Source of the DNA: Brachybacterium sp.
GTDB lineage: Bacteria > Actinomycetota > Actinomycetes > Actinomycetales > Dermabacteraceae
Reading direction: 5' to 3'
Length of the DNA stretch: 23,821 nt
NCBI GenBank assembly: GCA_030451965.1
Contig: JAKDNE010000008.1
Location: 1-23,821 of the forward strand
Numbering within the stretch: position 1 is the stretch's first letter; the number at the start of each line of letters is the position of its first letter. The notes beneath the pieces are model-generated. The model ran no database searches. It was not told where the DNA came from and saw only the letters and a program-made list of their open reading frames with translations. This document shows, piece after piece, positions 1-8,414 of the stretch. The position numbers and the translations under genes are program-made.

Positions 1-1211
1 CTGTCGATCTCCTTCTCGAGACGGTCGAGCTCGTGCACAAGGCGGACGAGGTCCTGGTCGGTGGGGACGGGGGCGGGGCCGAGCAGGGCGCGCAGCTGCT
101 CCTCGGAACGCTCCACATGCGGCCGGAGCGCGGCGAGCAGACCGTTCAGGGAGGATTCGCGGCGCAGCCCGAGACGGTCGGCCAGTCGGGTGGACGCGGC
201 GGTGCGCAGCGCACGGGCGGCGTCGTCGCGGGCATCGGCGCGCTGGAGCAGCTGGGCGCGGCCCAGCACCAGCTCCTGCGGACGGACGGTGACCGGCAAG
301 GGCTCGAGCACCACCGGACCGAAGCGTCGGCCGAGAGCCACCAGGGCGATGACGCCCACCAGCGCCAGCCACAGCAGCAGCGGTCCCGCCCAGTCCGGCA
401 GATACCCGAGCGGGGTGAGGGAGGTGGTGGCCATCGGATCGTTCGCGGAGGGGACATACCAGTCGAGCTCGCCGTCAGCGCCCAGCAGGTTCAGCGCCAG
501 GGCGGCATTGTCGGCATGCCCGATCCCGTCGTTCGTCAGCAGGTCCGCGCTGCCCAGCACGAGCAGCCCGTCGTGCTCGGCCACGAGAGTGCCTCCGTCG
601 GCGCTGAAGCAGCCATGGGCCTCGTCACCGGTCCGGTACAGGGAGGCGGCCCCGGCGATCCTGTCGTCCGCGGAGGGCAGCTCGAGCAGCTGCGCCTGGT
701 GGGCGAGGTCCCCGCAGTCGGCTCCCGCGTCGAGCCGGGAGCCGGTGCGCAGCACCCCGGACGGGGTGATCTGCGGCGTGAAATAGGACAGCACCACGAA
801 ATCGGGCTGGACGAGCACCAGTCGTGCGCCGCCTGCCTCACGGGCCTCGTCCAGGGCGGTGAGCTGATCGGCGCTGAGCTCATCGGGGGCGGTGACCAGG
901 ACGGTGCGTCCCTCACGCAGGGCGGCGGCCGCGTCGGCGGTGTGACGGTCCACGTCGACGTCGACCCCGAGGTCCTCGAGCACCTGCACCACTGCTTTGG
1001 AGCCCTGGCCGGTGGGGGCGTCCGGCTCGAGGGGTCCGTCGCGGTAGAGACCCCGTGCGATGGAGGCCAGGAGGGCGGCGATCATCGCGACCACGATGAG
1101 GGTGATCAGCAGAGGATGTCGACGCTCCGGTGCGGAGCCGGCCGACGACGGCGTGCGCGGGTCCGGCCGGGCCGTGGACTTCGCCGTCGCCGGGAGGGTG
1201 CCGTTGCTCAT
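1..1211 (-). CDS. DUF4350 membrane protein (3' end beyond window)
   Basis: Reading leftwards from the ATG at 1211, the frame stays open to the window edge, giving 403 codons without a stop, so the C-terminus is missing. A basic, Pro/Ser-rich N-terminal tail precedes a membrane helix at about residues 33-52. A long extracytoplasmic domain follows, with a second helix at about 270-290 and a cytoplasmic tail with charged helices. This layout is typical of actinobacterial DUF4350 proteins, whose function is unknown. The start overlaps the upstream DUF4129 gene by four bases (ATGA), so translation is probably coupled. In related genomes such a cluster usually continues with a MoxR-type AAA ATPase and a DUF58 protein, which I would expect left of the window. 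That expectation is inference from family context. Confidence 0.8.
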   Translation of the reverse strand, partial: MSNGTLPATAKSTARPDPRTPSSAGSAPERRHPLLITLIVVAMIAALLASIARGLYRDGPLEPDAPTGQGSKAVVQVLEDLGVDVDVDRHTADAAAALREGRTVLVTAPDELSADQLTALDEAREAGGARLVLVQPDFVVLSYFTPQITPSGVLRTGSRLDAGADCGDLAHQAQLLELPSADDRIAGAASLYRTGDEAHGCFSADGGTLVAEHDGLLVLGSADLLTNDGIGHADNAALALNLLGADGELDWYVPSANDPMATTSLTPLGYLPDWAGPLLLWLALVGVIALVALGRRFGPVVLEPLPVTVRPQELVLGRAQLLQRADARDDAARALRTAASTRLADRLGLRRESSLNGLLAALRPHVERSEEQLRALLGPAPVPTDQDLVRLVHELDRLEKEID

Positions 1212-1876
1212 GCGTCGGCTCCGGTCCCGGGGGCGTGCGCCTCCGCCGGCTCCGTGCCCGACAGGTCGGGCGCGGACTCGGCGAGGTACTCGGCCAGGCG
1301 CAGCAGATCGTCCGCCTGCTTGGCGGTGGCGGGGCGGTGCGAATAGGCGGCCGTGTCGAAGGCGTCGGCGCCGCGCAGCAGCCGGCCCCGCAGCTCGGGG
1401 AAGGAATGCGCGGCCCGGTGGGCGGCCTCGTGTGCGGTCATCCCGGCGGTCACCTCGAGCAGGGTGCGCTCCTCGAGATCACGCACGAGAGCGCGCAGGG
1501 CCAGCACGGTGCCGTCATCGGAGCGACCCGCCTCGTTCGCCTCGCGCGCCGCCCGCCGCAGCTGCGCGGCGCCGGCCACGGGCTCGGCGTCGAGCTGGGC
1601 GGCGACCGAGAGGGCGTGGCTGCGACGGATCAGGCCGGTGCGTCGCAGCACCAGGAAGATCACCGCGGCCAGGACGAGCACGAGCAGCACGGCGATGCCG
1701 GCCTGCGCGGTGGAGGAGCCGTCGATGCCGTCCAGCACCTCCATCAGCCAGTGCTCGAGTGCGCCGAGCAGCCATTGGATGAACCCGGGGGAGTCGTCGT
1801 ACTCGGCCTTCGAGAGCTCCTCGAGGATGCGGGCACGGGCCTCGTCCGGGTCCTGGGGCGGCGCGGCGGGATTCAT
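1208..1876 (-). CDS. DUF4129 domain membrane protein
   Basis: This 222-residue protein has an acidic N-terminal stretch, one clear membrane helix at about residues 58-77, and a cytoplasmic, Ala/Arg/Glu-rich helical C-terminus with a 'MTAHEAAHRAA' segment. That is the usual form of the actinobacterial DUF4129 family, whose biochemical role is unknown. Its ATG overlaps the end of the GPDPase_memb gene by four bases, and its own stop overlaps the DUF4350 start by four, so the three genes form a tightly coupled operon. DUF4129 proteins often sit with MoxR/DUF58 genes. A link to envelope maturation has been suggested for such clusters, but nothing in the sequence proves it here. Confidence 0.8.
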   Translation of the reverse strand: MNPAAPPQDPDEARARILEELSKAEYDDSPGFIQWLLGALEHWLMEVLDGIDGSSTAQAGIAVLLVLVLAAVIFLVLRRTGLIRRSHALSVAAQLDAEPVAGAAQLRRAAREANEAGRSDDGTVLALRALVRDLEERTLLEVTAGMTAHEAAHRAAHSFPELRGRLLRGADAFDTAAYSHRPATAKQADDLLRLAEYLAESAPDLSGTEPAEAHAPGTGADA

Positions 1877-3021
1877 CGCAGTCCGTCCCCGTCCCAGGCC
1901 TCCCGCGCCTGGCGGAGCAGCTCGACGTCCCAGGCCTCATGACGCATCCGGCTGTCGGCGTAGACCGCCACGAAGCCGGCCGAGAGGAAGGGCGCCAGCA
2001 GGAACGTCGCGACGTAGCTGCCCACCATCGTGATGACGGTCAGCACGATCATGCCCAGCACGATCCCCTCGAGGGCGGAGGCGAGCAGGATGGCCACGTA
2101 GATGATGACGGCGACGAGCCCGAACACGCCGGCGATCATCTGCACCGCGAAGGTATAGATCAGGTACAGCAGCACCGCGGTGCCCAGCACCCGCCACAGC
2201 CGGCGTCCACGGGTGAGGGCCAGGCTGCGGCGGATCGCACCGAACACGCCGACGTCCTCCAGGACCAGCGACGGGATCGCGAGCACCGTGCGCGCCCAGA
2301 TCCAGAAGACGGCCAGCGCTCCGAGCAGCACCCCGATCACCAGCGGCACGACCGTCAGCCAGCTCGCCTCCTGGAGCAGGATCACCGGCAGCATCCCCAG
2401 CCCGCACAGCACCAGGAAGGCCACCAGACTCAGCACACCGATCAGCAGGCCGACGGCGACGGAGGGGAGGCCCCGTCGGCGCATGGCCCCCCACATCTGC
2501 GCCGTGGAGACGTGACGGCCGACGGCCTCCCCCAGGGCGACCTGCGTCAGGGCCACCGTGACCAGTGACGAGGCCACCAACGAGACGATCATGGTCACCG
2601 CACTGGAGAGGACCATGAGCACCGCGTCGCCGACCGTGGAGAAGCCGGGGGTGCCGGAGACGGCCTCGGGATCCTCGAACACCGCCTGCATGTCGCCGAG
2701 CATCGGGACCATGCTGGCCCCGGTCACGAAGGTCAGGATGACGAAGGCGACGCCATAGACGGCGGCCGCGATGCCCAGCACGGACCGCGCCCGCAGCCGG
2801 TAGATCCGCACCGCCGCGCCGAGCACCTCGCCCAGCCCCAGCGGGCGCAGCGGGAACAGAGGCATGGACTGCATCAGCTCGCGGCGGGGGCCGCCCGGAT
2901 AGCGCCCGCCGTCGGGTGCGGTGTTTTCCGGCGGCCGGCCGAAGGGGTCGCCGCCGGGGGCCGTCGACGGAGGCGGCTCGTCGCCGGCCGTCGAGCCGGG
3001 GGCGGTCCACGGCATGCTCAT
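1873..3021 (-). CDS. GPDPase_memb-type multi-pass membrane protein
   Basis: The 382-residue product has a Pro/Gly-rich cytoplasmic N-terminus, then the 'PLRPLGLGEVLGAAVRIYR' motif that opens the glycerophosphoryl diester phosphodiesterase membrane domain family. At least six hydrophobic segments follow up to the C-terminus. No phosphodiesterase catalytic domain is present, so enzymatic activity should not be assumed. I chose the ATG at 3021 because AGGAGG lies five bases upstream; the frame stays open further upstream to 3210, but that part is Arg/Gly-rich and has no ribosome-binding site. It is the first gene of the minus-strand operon and is divergent from mtrA across about 200 bp. Its ATGA overlap with DUF4129 suggests the two products are made together. 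Confidence 0.8.
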   Translation of the reverse strand: MSMPWTAPGSTAGDEPPPSTAPGGDPFGRPPENTAPDGGRYPGGPRRELMQSMPLFPLRPLGLGEVLGAAVRIYRLRARSVLGIAAAVYGVAFVILTFVTGASMVPMLGDMQAVFEDPEAVSGTPGFSTVGDAVLMVLSSAVTMIVSLVASSLVTVALTQVALGEAVGRHVSTAQMWGAMRRRGLPSVAVGLLIGVLSLVAFLVLCGLGMLPVILLQEASWLTVVPLVIGVLLGALAVFWIWARTVLAIPSLVLEDVGVFGAIRRSLALTRGRRLWRVLGTAVLLYLIYTFAVQMIAGVFGLVAVIIYVAILLASALEGIVLGMIVLTVITMVGSYVATFLLAPFLSAGFVAVYADSRMRHEAWDVELLRQAREAWDGDGLR

Positions 3022-3139
3022 CGGTCCTCCTGCTGATCGTCTGTGCGCTCGTCCGGCCCGCCCGGATCGGACGGGCATACGCGGAGCTCCTGGGACGACA
3101 CTACGGAGTGCAGGGCCCCGTACTGATCCGACGAACGTC

Positions 3140-3156
3140 GAAGACCCTGCGTCTTC
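3140..3156. promoter_or_regulatory. Inverted repeat upstream of mtrA
   Basis: GAAGAC and GTCTTC are perfect six-base arms around a five-base spacer. The repeat sits in the divergent region between the GPDPase_memb operon and mtrA, about 50 bp upstream of the mtrA -10-like hexamer. It could be an operator or a chance palindrome; no known regulator site is recognised. Confidence 0.3.
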
Positions 3157-3172
3157 CGGACACCCCTGGCGG

Positions 3173-3191
3173 ACGGACCTCCCGGGTCCGT
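3173..3191. promoter_or_regulatory. Inverted repeat over the mtrA -35 region
   Basis: ACGGACC and GGTCCGT are perfect seven-base arms with a five-base spacer. The right arm covers the place where the -35 element would fall relative to the -10-like CACAAT at 3206. That position would suit a repressor operator. I do not recognise the motif, and it does not resemble the MtrA direct-repeat box. Confidence 0.35.
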
Positions 3192-3205
3192 GCCCCGAGC
3201 GGTGG

Positions 3206-3211
3206 CACAAT
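3206..3211 (+). promoter_or_regulatory. Putative -10 element of a leaderless mtrA transcript
   Basis: CACAAT lies seven bases before the ATG at 3219. That spacing would put the transcription start at or next to the start codon, and there is no convincing ribosome-binding site. No clear -35 is visible. Confidence 0.4.
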
Positions 3212-3218
3212 GAGCGTC

Positions 3219-3905
3219 ATGACGACGCCTTCACGGATCCTCGTGGTCGATGACGATCAGGCGATCGCCGAGATGGTCGGCATCGTTCTGCGCGGCAAGG
3301 GCTACGAGGTCGCCACCTCGCCCGACGGCGCCTCGGCGCTGGAGACCTTCCCGCGCCTGCGGCCCGACCTGGTCCTGCTGGACCTCATGCTGCCCGGGAT
3401 GGACGGCATCGAGGTGTGCCGTCGGCTGCGCCGCGAGTCCGGCGTGCCGATCCTCATGCTCACGGCCCGCACCGACACCGCCGACGTGGTCGAGGGCCTC
3501 GAGGCAGGGGCCGACGACTACCTCACCAAGCCCTTCGAGCCCGAGGAGCTGGTGGCGCGGATCATGGCGAGGGTGCGGCGGGTCGAGGAGCCCACCACCG
3601 AGAAGCTGGCCATCGGTGACCTCACCATCGACGTGGACGGTCACGAGGTGCGACGGGGCGAGGAGCTGATCTCGCTGACCCCGCTCGAGTTCGACCTGCT
3701 CACCCAGCTCGCCCGCAAGCCATGGCAGGTGTTCACCCGCGACGTGCTGCTGCGCGACGTCTGGGGATACCGCCACAGCGCCGATACCCGCCTGGTCAAC
3801 GTCCATGTCCAGCGGCTGCGCTCGAAGATCGAGCACGACCCGGAGAACCCTGGCATCGTCGTGACCGTGCGCGGTGTCGGCTACCGTGCCGGTGGCGGAT
3901 CCTGA
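3219..3905 (+). CDS. mtrA: Response regulator MtrA (OmpR/PhoB type)
   Basis: MtrA is the DNA-binding response regulator of the MtrAB system, which in actinobacteria controls cell-wall, division and replication-linked genes. The receiver domain (about residues 4-120) has an acidic 'VVDDD' pocket near residues 9-13, the phospho-acceptor Asp55 in 'LLDLMLPGMDG' and the conserved Lys104 in 'YLTKPF'. A winged-helix output domain fills about residues 130-228 and ends in 'VRGVGYRAG'. I chose the ATG at 3219, giving 228 residues, the length I recall for M. tuberculosis MtrA. It also fits a leaderless start behind CACAAT. An in-frame ATG at 3210 is the alternative and would add three residues. mtrB begins 34 bases after the stop. 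Confidence 0.95.
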   Translation: MTTPSRILVVDDDQAIAEMVGIVLRGKGYEVATSPDGASALETFPRLRPDLVLLDLMLPGMDGIEVCRRLRRESGVPILMLTARTDTADVVEGLEAGADDYLTKPFEPEELVARIMARVRRVEEPTTEKLAIGDLTIDVDGHEVRRGEELISLTPLEFDLLTQLARKPWQVFTRDVLLRDVWGYRHSADTRLVNVHVQRLRSKIEHDPENPGIVVTVRGVGYRAGGGS

Positions 3906-3939
3906 GCACCGGGCGGTTCCCGAGGGCGAGGACCTGCCG

Positions 3940-5658
3940 GTGAGCATCGACGTCGACGGCGGCGGGCCCCAGACGAGCGTGCGCGAGGTGCTCGGCGTCG
4001 ACCCGCGCAGCTGGCCGCTCGCCCTGCGGGTGGTGCTGGTGACGACGCTGCTGGCGATCGTCGCCCTGCTCACCGTCGGCGCGTATCTCTCCTCGGTGAT
4101 CTCCGATGGACTGTACGACCAGCGCCGCGACCGCGTGCTCGAGGAGACTCTCGAGGTCAGGGGCGACCTCACAGAGACCCTCGCGCAGATCTCCGGTGCC
4201 ACCAGCACCCAGCAGCAGGACGCGGTCAGTGCCTTCGTCCAGACCGCAGGAGGGCAGGGCGGCGGAGACCGGCGCGAGGTGGTGCTGATCCCGGTGGAGA
4301 CGGCGGGGACCGTCTTCCCGGTGGCCTCCTCGGACCGCAGCCTCTTCGACGAGATCGACGACGGGCTCGAGGCCGCCGTCGCCGAGCAGCCCGACTCGAT
4401 GTCCTGGCGCTCGATCGGTCGGGAGGACGCCTCGGGCAGCACCCATCCGGCGCTGCTGGTCGGTACCCGGGTGATCGTGCCCGGTGCGGGCTCCTACGAC
4501 CTCTATCTCGTCTACTCCCTGGAGGAGGAGCAGGAGACCCTCGCCTTCGTGCAGCGCGTGATCCTGGGCGGCGGGGCGGTGCTGCTGGCCCTGATCCTCG
4601 GCATCGCGATCGTCGTCGCGCGCATGGTCACCACGCCGCTGAAGAGGGCGGCGCATGCTGCCGAGCGGATGGCCGCGGGCGACCTCACCAGCCGTGTCGA
4701 GGTGGCGGGGGCCGATGAGCTGGCGCGGGTGGGCGAGTCGTTCAACGACATGGCCCGCAGCCTGGAGCAGAAGGTCGACGATCTCACCGAGCTCTCCCAT
4801 GTCCAGCAGCGGTTCGTCTCCGACGTCTCGCACGAGCTGCGCACCCCGCTGACCACCATCCGCATGGCCTCGTCCGTGCTGGAGGCGCGCAGCGGTGATC
4901 TGCCCGGCGAGCTGCGGCGTACGGCGGAGCTGCTCTCGGCGCAGGTCCAGCGCTTCGAAGTGCTGCTCGCGGACCTGCTGGAGATCTCCCGCTTCGATGC
5001 CGGAGCGGCTGAGCTCGAGGCGCATCGTGAGGACATCGACGCGCTCGTGGAGAGGTCGCTCGAGGACGTCCGCCCACTGGCGAGCGACCGGGGCTGCCTG
5101 TTGGACGTGCACCTGGCCGGGGACGATGTCGTCGCGATCGTGGACGCGCGTCGCATCGACCGGGTCCTGCGCAATCTGCTCACCAATGCGATCGAGCACG
5201 GTGCCGGGCATCCGGTGCTCGTCCAGACCGCCTCCGACGCCGACTCCGTGGCTGTGGTCGTCCAGGACCACGGCCATGGCATCTCCCCGGAGGATGCACT
5301 GCGCGTCTTCGACCGCTTCTGGCGCGCGGACCCCTCGCGGGCCCGGACCATCGGCGGTACCGGGCTGGGGCTGTCGATCTCCGCCGAGGACGCCCGGCTC
5401 CACGACGGATGGTTGCAGGCCTGGGGGCAGGAGGGCGAGGGTGCGGTGTTCCGCCTGACCATCCCCCGGCGGCCCGGGTCCGTCCTGACCCGGTCACCGC
5501 TGCGTCTGGAGCGCTCCTTCGACCGGGCCGAGGTCGACGACGCCGTCTCCTCGACCCCCACCGGCGAGATCAGGATCGGCCCGGAGGTGCTCCCCGACCT
5601 GGACGAGACCGCGGAGGATCCGCTCATCGGACTCGAGGGCAAGGGAGGAGAGCGATGA
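3940..5658 (+). CDS. mtrB: Sensor histidine kinase MtrB
   Basis: MtrB is the membrane sensor kinase that phosphorylates MtrA. The order is: short cytoplasmic N-terminus, membrane helix at about 26-48, an extracytoplasmic domain of about 155 residues, a second helix at about 207-230, HAMP at about 231-283, and a dimerisation/phosphoacceptor domain with His298 in 'SDVSHELRTPLTT'. The ATPase domain follows, with N-box Asn416 ('NLLTNAIEHG'), 'DHGHG' near 443 and 'GGTGLGLSI'. A roughly 60-residue acidic tail ends the protein. I prefer the GTG at 3940 because GAGGA lies seven bases upstream and the 572-residue length fits the family. A GTG at 3874 would overlap conserved mtrA codons and has no ribosome-binding site. 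The stop overlaps the lpqB start (ATGA). Confidence 0.92.
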   Translation: MSIDVDGGGPQTSVREVLGVDPRSWPLALRVVLVTTLLAIVALLTVGAYLSSVISDGLYDQRRDRVLEETLEVRGDLTETLAQISGATSTQQQDAVSAFVQTAGGQGGGDRREVVLIPVETAGTVFPVASSDRSLFDEIDDGLEAAVAEQPDSMSWRSIGREDASGSTHPALLVGTRVIVPGAGSYDLYLVYSLEEEQETLAFVQRVILGGGAVLLALILGIAIVVARMVTTPLKRAAHAAERMAAGDLTSRVEVAGADELARVGESFNDMARSLEQKVDDLTELSHVQQRFVSDVSHELRTPLTTIRMASSVLEARSGDLPGELRRTAELLSAQVQRFEVLLADLLEISRFDAGAAELEAHREDIDALVERSLEDVRPLASDRGCLLDVHLAGDDVVAIVDARRIDRVLRNLLTNAIEHGAGHPVLVQTASDADSVAVVVQDHGHGISPEDALRVFDRFWRADPSRARTIGGTGLGLSISAEDARLHDGWLQAWGQEGEGAVFRLTIPRRPGSVLTRSPLRLERSFDRAEVDDAVSSTPTGEIRIGPEVLPDLDETAEDPLIGLEGKGGER

Positions 5659-7358
5659 GGCCCGCACGACGCGAGATGCTGAGGGCGGCGGGAGCCGCCG
5701 CTGTGCTCGGCCTGGGGGCCGCGTGCGCGCGCATCCCCACCGATTCGCCCATCTCCAGCCGGACGCTGACCGGGCAGTCCCAGCCCGGAGCGCCCTATGT
5801 GCAGGCGCTGCCGCCTCCGACCGATGCGACGGCCGAGGAGGTCGTCGCCGGTTTCGTGCAGGCGGGCGTCGGCTCCGAGGAGGACTTCGCCGTGGCGCGC
5901 GAGTACCTCACTGCCGAGGCGTCCGCGGCCTGGGACCCCGCTGCGCTGATCACGATCTATTCCGGCAGCCAGGAGCTGAAGGTCACGGAGACCGGCGAGG
6001 GCCGGATCGCCGTCGTCCTCCAGGCCGTCGCGTTCCTCGACGAGCGCGGGGTGCGCAGCATGCTGTCCGGACCCGCCTCCCGCGAGATCGAGGTCTCGAT
6101 CGAGCAGGTCGACGAGCAGTGGCGCGTGAGCGAGGTGCCCGACGGCATCTTCCTGTCCGAGGCGGCCTTCGAGACGCTGTACGGTCCGGCCCGGCTCTAC
6201 TTCCTCGATGCCCGCGAGCGGCACCTGGTGCCCGACCATCGCTGGTTCCCGCTCCGACGCGGCGCCTCCGCCGTGCTCGAGGCCCTGGTGGACGGCCCAT
6301 CCGGCTTCCTCGAGGGGGCGGTGACGAATCAGGTGCCCCGGACCTCCGGAGTCTCCGAGGCGGCCACCACCACGGGGGTGGACGGTACCGCGCAGATCAC
6401 CGTGCCGACCGCGATCGCGAGCCTGGCGGCCGGACCCAGAGCACTCGCCCTGTCCCAGCTCGAGGCCTCGCTGCGCTCCCTGCGCTCGCTGACCGGGGTG
6501 CGTCTGGTGCTGGATGGTCAGGACGTGGTCCTCGACGAGCAGGATCGGGTCGAGCGTGCGCTTCCGGGACACCGGCCGATCGCCGCGGGACCGACCGGCG
6601 TCATCTCGCTGTCCGACAGTGGCACGGTGGCGCCCGCCGCGCAGGTGGTGCCGGCCTTCGCCGAGATCGAGGTCTCCTGGCCGGCGATCGCCCAGGACGG
6701 CGTGCTCGCCGCGGCTCTGGACCCGGAGGGATCGAGCCTCCTGATCGCCACCATCGACGAGTCGCTGCCGCTGCGCGATGCTGCGACCGGAGGCACCTTC
6801 GTGCCGCCTCGGGTGGATGACGCGGGATACGTGTGGACCTCGACCCGCTCCAGCCCCGGGGCTCTGCTCGCCCTGTCGGGCCGGGGACCGGACCTCGACG
6901 CGAAGGTCGATGCGCCGTGGCTGAACGGTCGCGAGATCCGGGCGCTGGACATCGCGGCCGATGCGACCCGGATGATCGTGCTCTCCTCCGACACCGCAGG
7001 GACCCGCGTCGACCTGTGCGCGGTGGTGCGGGACGCCGAGGGGGTCCCTGCCTCGCTCACCGACCCGCGGCCCCTGCGCACCTTCCTCGACGACGTCGTC
7101 CAGGTCGTCTGGTACGACGAGCTGGCCCTGCTGATGCTCGGCACGGAGCCCACGGCCGCGGAGCGACGGGCGCAGATCCTCGATTTCTCCAGCGGGCGGG
7201 AGTCGCTGCCCGCCCTCGTACCCGGCACCGACCGCCTGGCCGGGTCCGTGGTGGCCGATGCGGTGTGGGCCAGCACCGTCGACGAGCAGCTGCTGCGCAG
7301 CGACGGGGAGGGCTGGACCGCCGTCGACCAGACGGGCCACGACCCCTCGTTCTACTGA
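5655..7358 (+). CDS. lpqB: Lipoprotein LpqB, MtrAB accessory protein
   Basis: LpqB is an extracytoplasmic lipoprotein that works with the MtrB sensor domain. The 567-residue protein begins with a basic 'ARREML' stretch, an Ala/Leu-rich signal core and Cys24, followed by 'ARIPTDSP', which resembles the mature N-terminus of known LpqB proteins. A GerMN-type domain lies at about 175-300, and the C-terminal half (about 330-560) is a predicted beta-propeller as in the family. The -3 residue of the lipobox is Gly (GAAC), which is atypical, and the RRxxL pattern hints at Tat export. The start is fixed by GGAGGAG just upstream and by the ATGA overlap with mtrB, making mtrA-mtrB-lpqB one operon. The ComF gene follows after 86 bp with no clear terminator between. 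Confidence 0.92.
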   Translation: MRPARREMLRAAGAAAVLGLGAACARIPTDSPISSRTLTGQSQPGAPYVQALPPPTDATAEEVVAGFVQAGVGSEEDFAVAREYLTAEASAAWDPAALITIYSGSQELKVTETGEGRIAVVLQAVAFLDERGVRSMLSGPASREIEVSIEQVDEQWRVSEVPDGIFLSEAAFETLYGPARLYFLDARERHLVPDHRWFPLRRGASAVLEALVDGPSGFLEGAVTNQVPRTSGVSEAATTTGVDGTAQITVPTAIASLAAGPRALALSQLEASLRSLRSLTGVRLVLDGQDVVLDEQDRVERALPGHRPIAAGPTGVISLSDSGTVAPAAQVVPAFAEIEVSWPAIAQDGVLAAALDPEGSSLLIATIDESLPLRDAATGGTFVPPRVDDAGYVWTSTRSSPGALLALSGRGPDLDAKVDAPWLNGREIRALDIAADATRMIVLSSDTAGTRVDLCAVVRDAEGVPASLTDPRPLRTFLDDVVQVVWYDELALLMLGTEPTAAERRAQILDFSSGRESLPALVPGTDRLAGSVVADAVWASTVDEQLLRSDGEGWTAVDQTGHDPSFY

Positions 7359-7444
7359 CCTCGACCGTTCCTCCCCACCACCGGGTCGTCCACCGGGGCC
7401 CCGGCTCCGCTCGACGAGCATCCTGGATGTGCTGAGATCCGGGG

Positions 7445-8233
7445 ATGGCACAGGACGAGGGACCCAGCGCGCGGCTGCGCGAGGTGATCGCCCAGACCTG
7501 CGCACTGGTCGCCCCGCGGCTGTGCCCCTGCGGGGAGGAGGGGACGTGGCTGTGCCGGCACTGCGCGATGCTGCTGGATGCGGCGCCCCGCCGGGTCGAG
7601 AGCAGCTGTGACGCGCTGCAGATGCTCACCGCCGCTCGGGTCCGCCAGGAGGACCATGGCGGCCCCACCCTGCCGGCCGGGGTGGACCACGCACCGCTGC
7701 TGCCGGTGCTCGCGCTCGGGGAGTACGCCGGGAACCTGCAGCACCTGGTGCTGGCGTGGAAGAACGGCGGGATGCTGCATCTCGGGTCGCGGATCGCCCC
7801 GGCGCTGGTCCCCGCCGTCACCCAGCTCGCCGCTGCCGCCGACGTCGTCGCCCCCGCCCTGGTCCCCGTACCGTCCCGGCGCAGCGCACGGCTGCGCCGT
7901 GGCGAGGACCACACCGCGGAGCTGGTGCGCGCGATCGCGGCCACCGGCGCTGGGCGGGCACTGCTGCTGGACGCCCGGCCCACGACGGCGCAGGACGGGC
8001 AAGGGGCCCGACAGCGACGGCACCGGCTCATCCGTCTGCACGGCCGCCGGTCGCGCACCGCCGGTCGGCGGGCCGAACCGGTGATCATCGTCGACGACGT
8101 CGTCACCACGGGGTCCACCCTGCGCGGGATGCACGATGCGCTCACCGAGGCGGGCATGGTGGTGCTCGGTGCGGTGGTGGTCGCCGCAGCGCGGTTGCCG
8201 CCGCCGGGCACAGCGCTCGGCACCGGGGTTTGA
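7445..8233 (+). CDS. ComF-family phosphoribosyltransferase-like protein
   Basis: This 262-residue protein has an N-terminal zinc-finger-like cluster (Cys27, Cys29, Cys37, Cys40 in 'CPCGEEGTWLCRHC'). The C-terminal domain has the type I phosphoribosyltransferase PRPP loop 'VIIVDDVVTTGST' at about residues 213-225. Together these define the ComF family, named for a DNA-uptake protein of Bacillus. In actinobacteria its role is not settled, and no competence genes are seen nearby. A middle 'EYAGNLQHLVLAWKNGG' segment is the usual ComF signature. The ATG at 7445 has a weak G-rich sequence before it. The position between lpqB and hpf matches Rv3242c of M. tuberculosis. The gene probably reads through from the mtrA operon or uses a weak local promoter that I cannot see. 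Confidence 0.85.
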   Translation: MAQDEGPSARLREVIAQTCALVAPRLCPCGEEGTWLCRHCAMLLDAAPRRVESSCDALQMLTAARVRQEDHGGPTLPAGVDHAPLLPVLALGEYAGNLQHLVLAWKNGGMLHLGSRIAPALVPAVTQLAAAADVVAPALVPVPSRRSARLRRGEDHTAELVRAIAATGAGRALLLDARPTTAQDGQGARQRRHRLIRLHGRRSRTAGRRAEPVIIVDDVVTTGSTLRGMHDALTEAGMVVLGAVVVAAARLPPPGTALGTGV

Positions 8234-8335
8234 GCATCGGATCGTCAGTGATCTGAGGACGAACGGGCAGAAAACTTCCAGGGAATCGTGGCATGCTTGT
8301 GCTACTCGCCACATCAGGGCGGGACCCCCTTCCAC

Positions 8336-8406
8336 AGGAGGTGCGACACCCAGCCGAAGAGCCATCGCGGCCGGGCTCAGAGCGGCCGCATCCTGATAGG
8401 AGGAGA
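8336..8406 (+). promoter_or_regulatory. Structured hpf leader with two Shine-Dalgarno-like sites
   Basis: The hpf leader holds a full AGGAGGTG at 8336-8343 with no start codon at a usable distance. An inverted repeat follows (GCGGCCG at 8367-8373 and CGGCCGC at 8383-8389, nine-base loop), then the true site AGGAGGAGA at 8398-8406. The hairpin ends nine bases before the second site, so it could influence ribosome loading. A regulatory function is inference only. Confidence 0.35.
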
Positions 8407-8414
8407 ACCCACTC

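Noticed and set aside
3874..3940. GTG start of mtrB within mtrA
   Set aside because: There is no ribosome-binding site, and the overlap covers conserved mtrA codons. The GTG at 3940 has GAGGA at good spacing.
7393..7404. Perfect palindrome CCGGGGCCCCGG between lpqB and ComF gene
   Set aside because: It is short and of pure G/C, likely by chance in such DNA, with no loop for a terminator.
3796..7505. Long minus-strand frames opposite mtrB and lpqB
   Set aside because: They are shadows of strongly supported genes; their compositions are unlike real proteins.
8282..8286. GGAAT upstream of hpf as a SigR/SigE-type -35
   Set aside because: No GTT or matching -10 occurs at 16-19 bases, so the stress-sigma promoter is unsupported.
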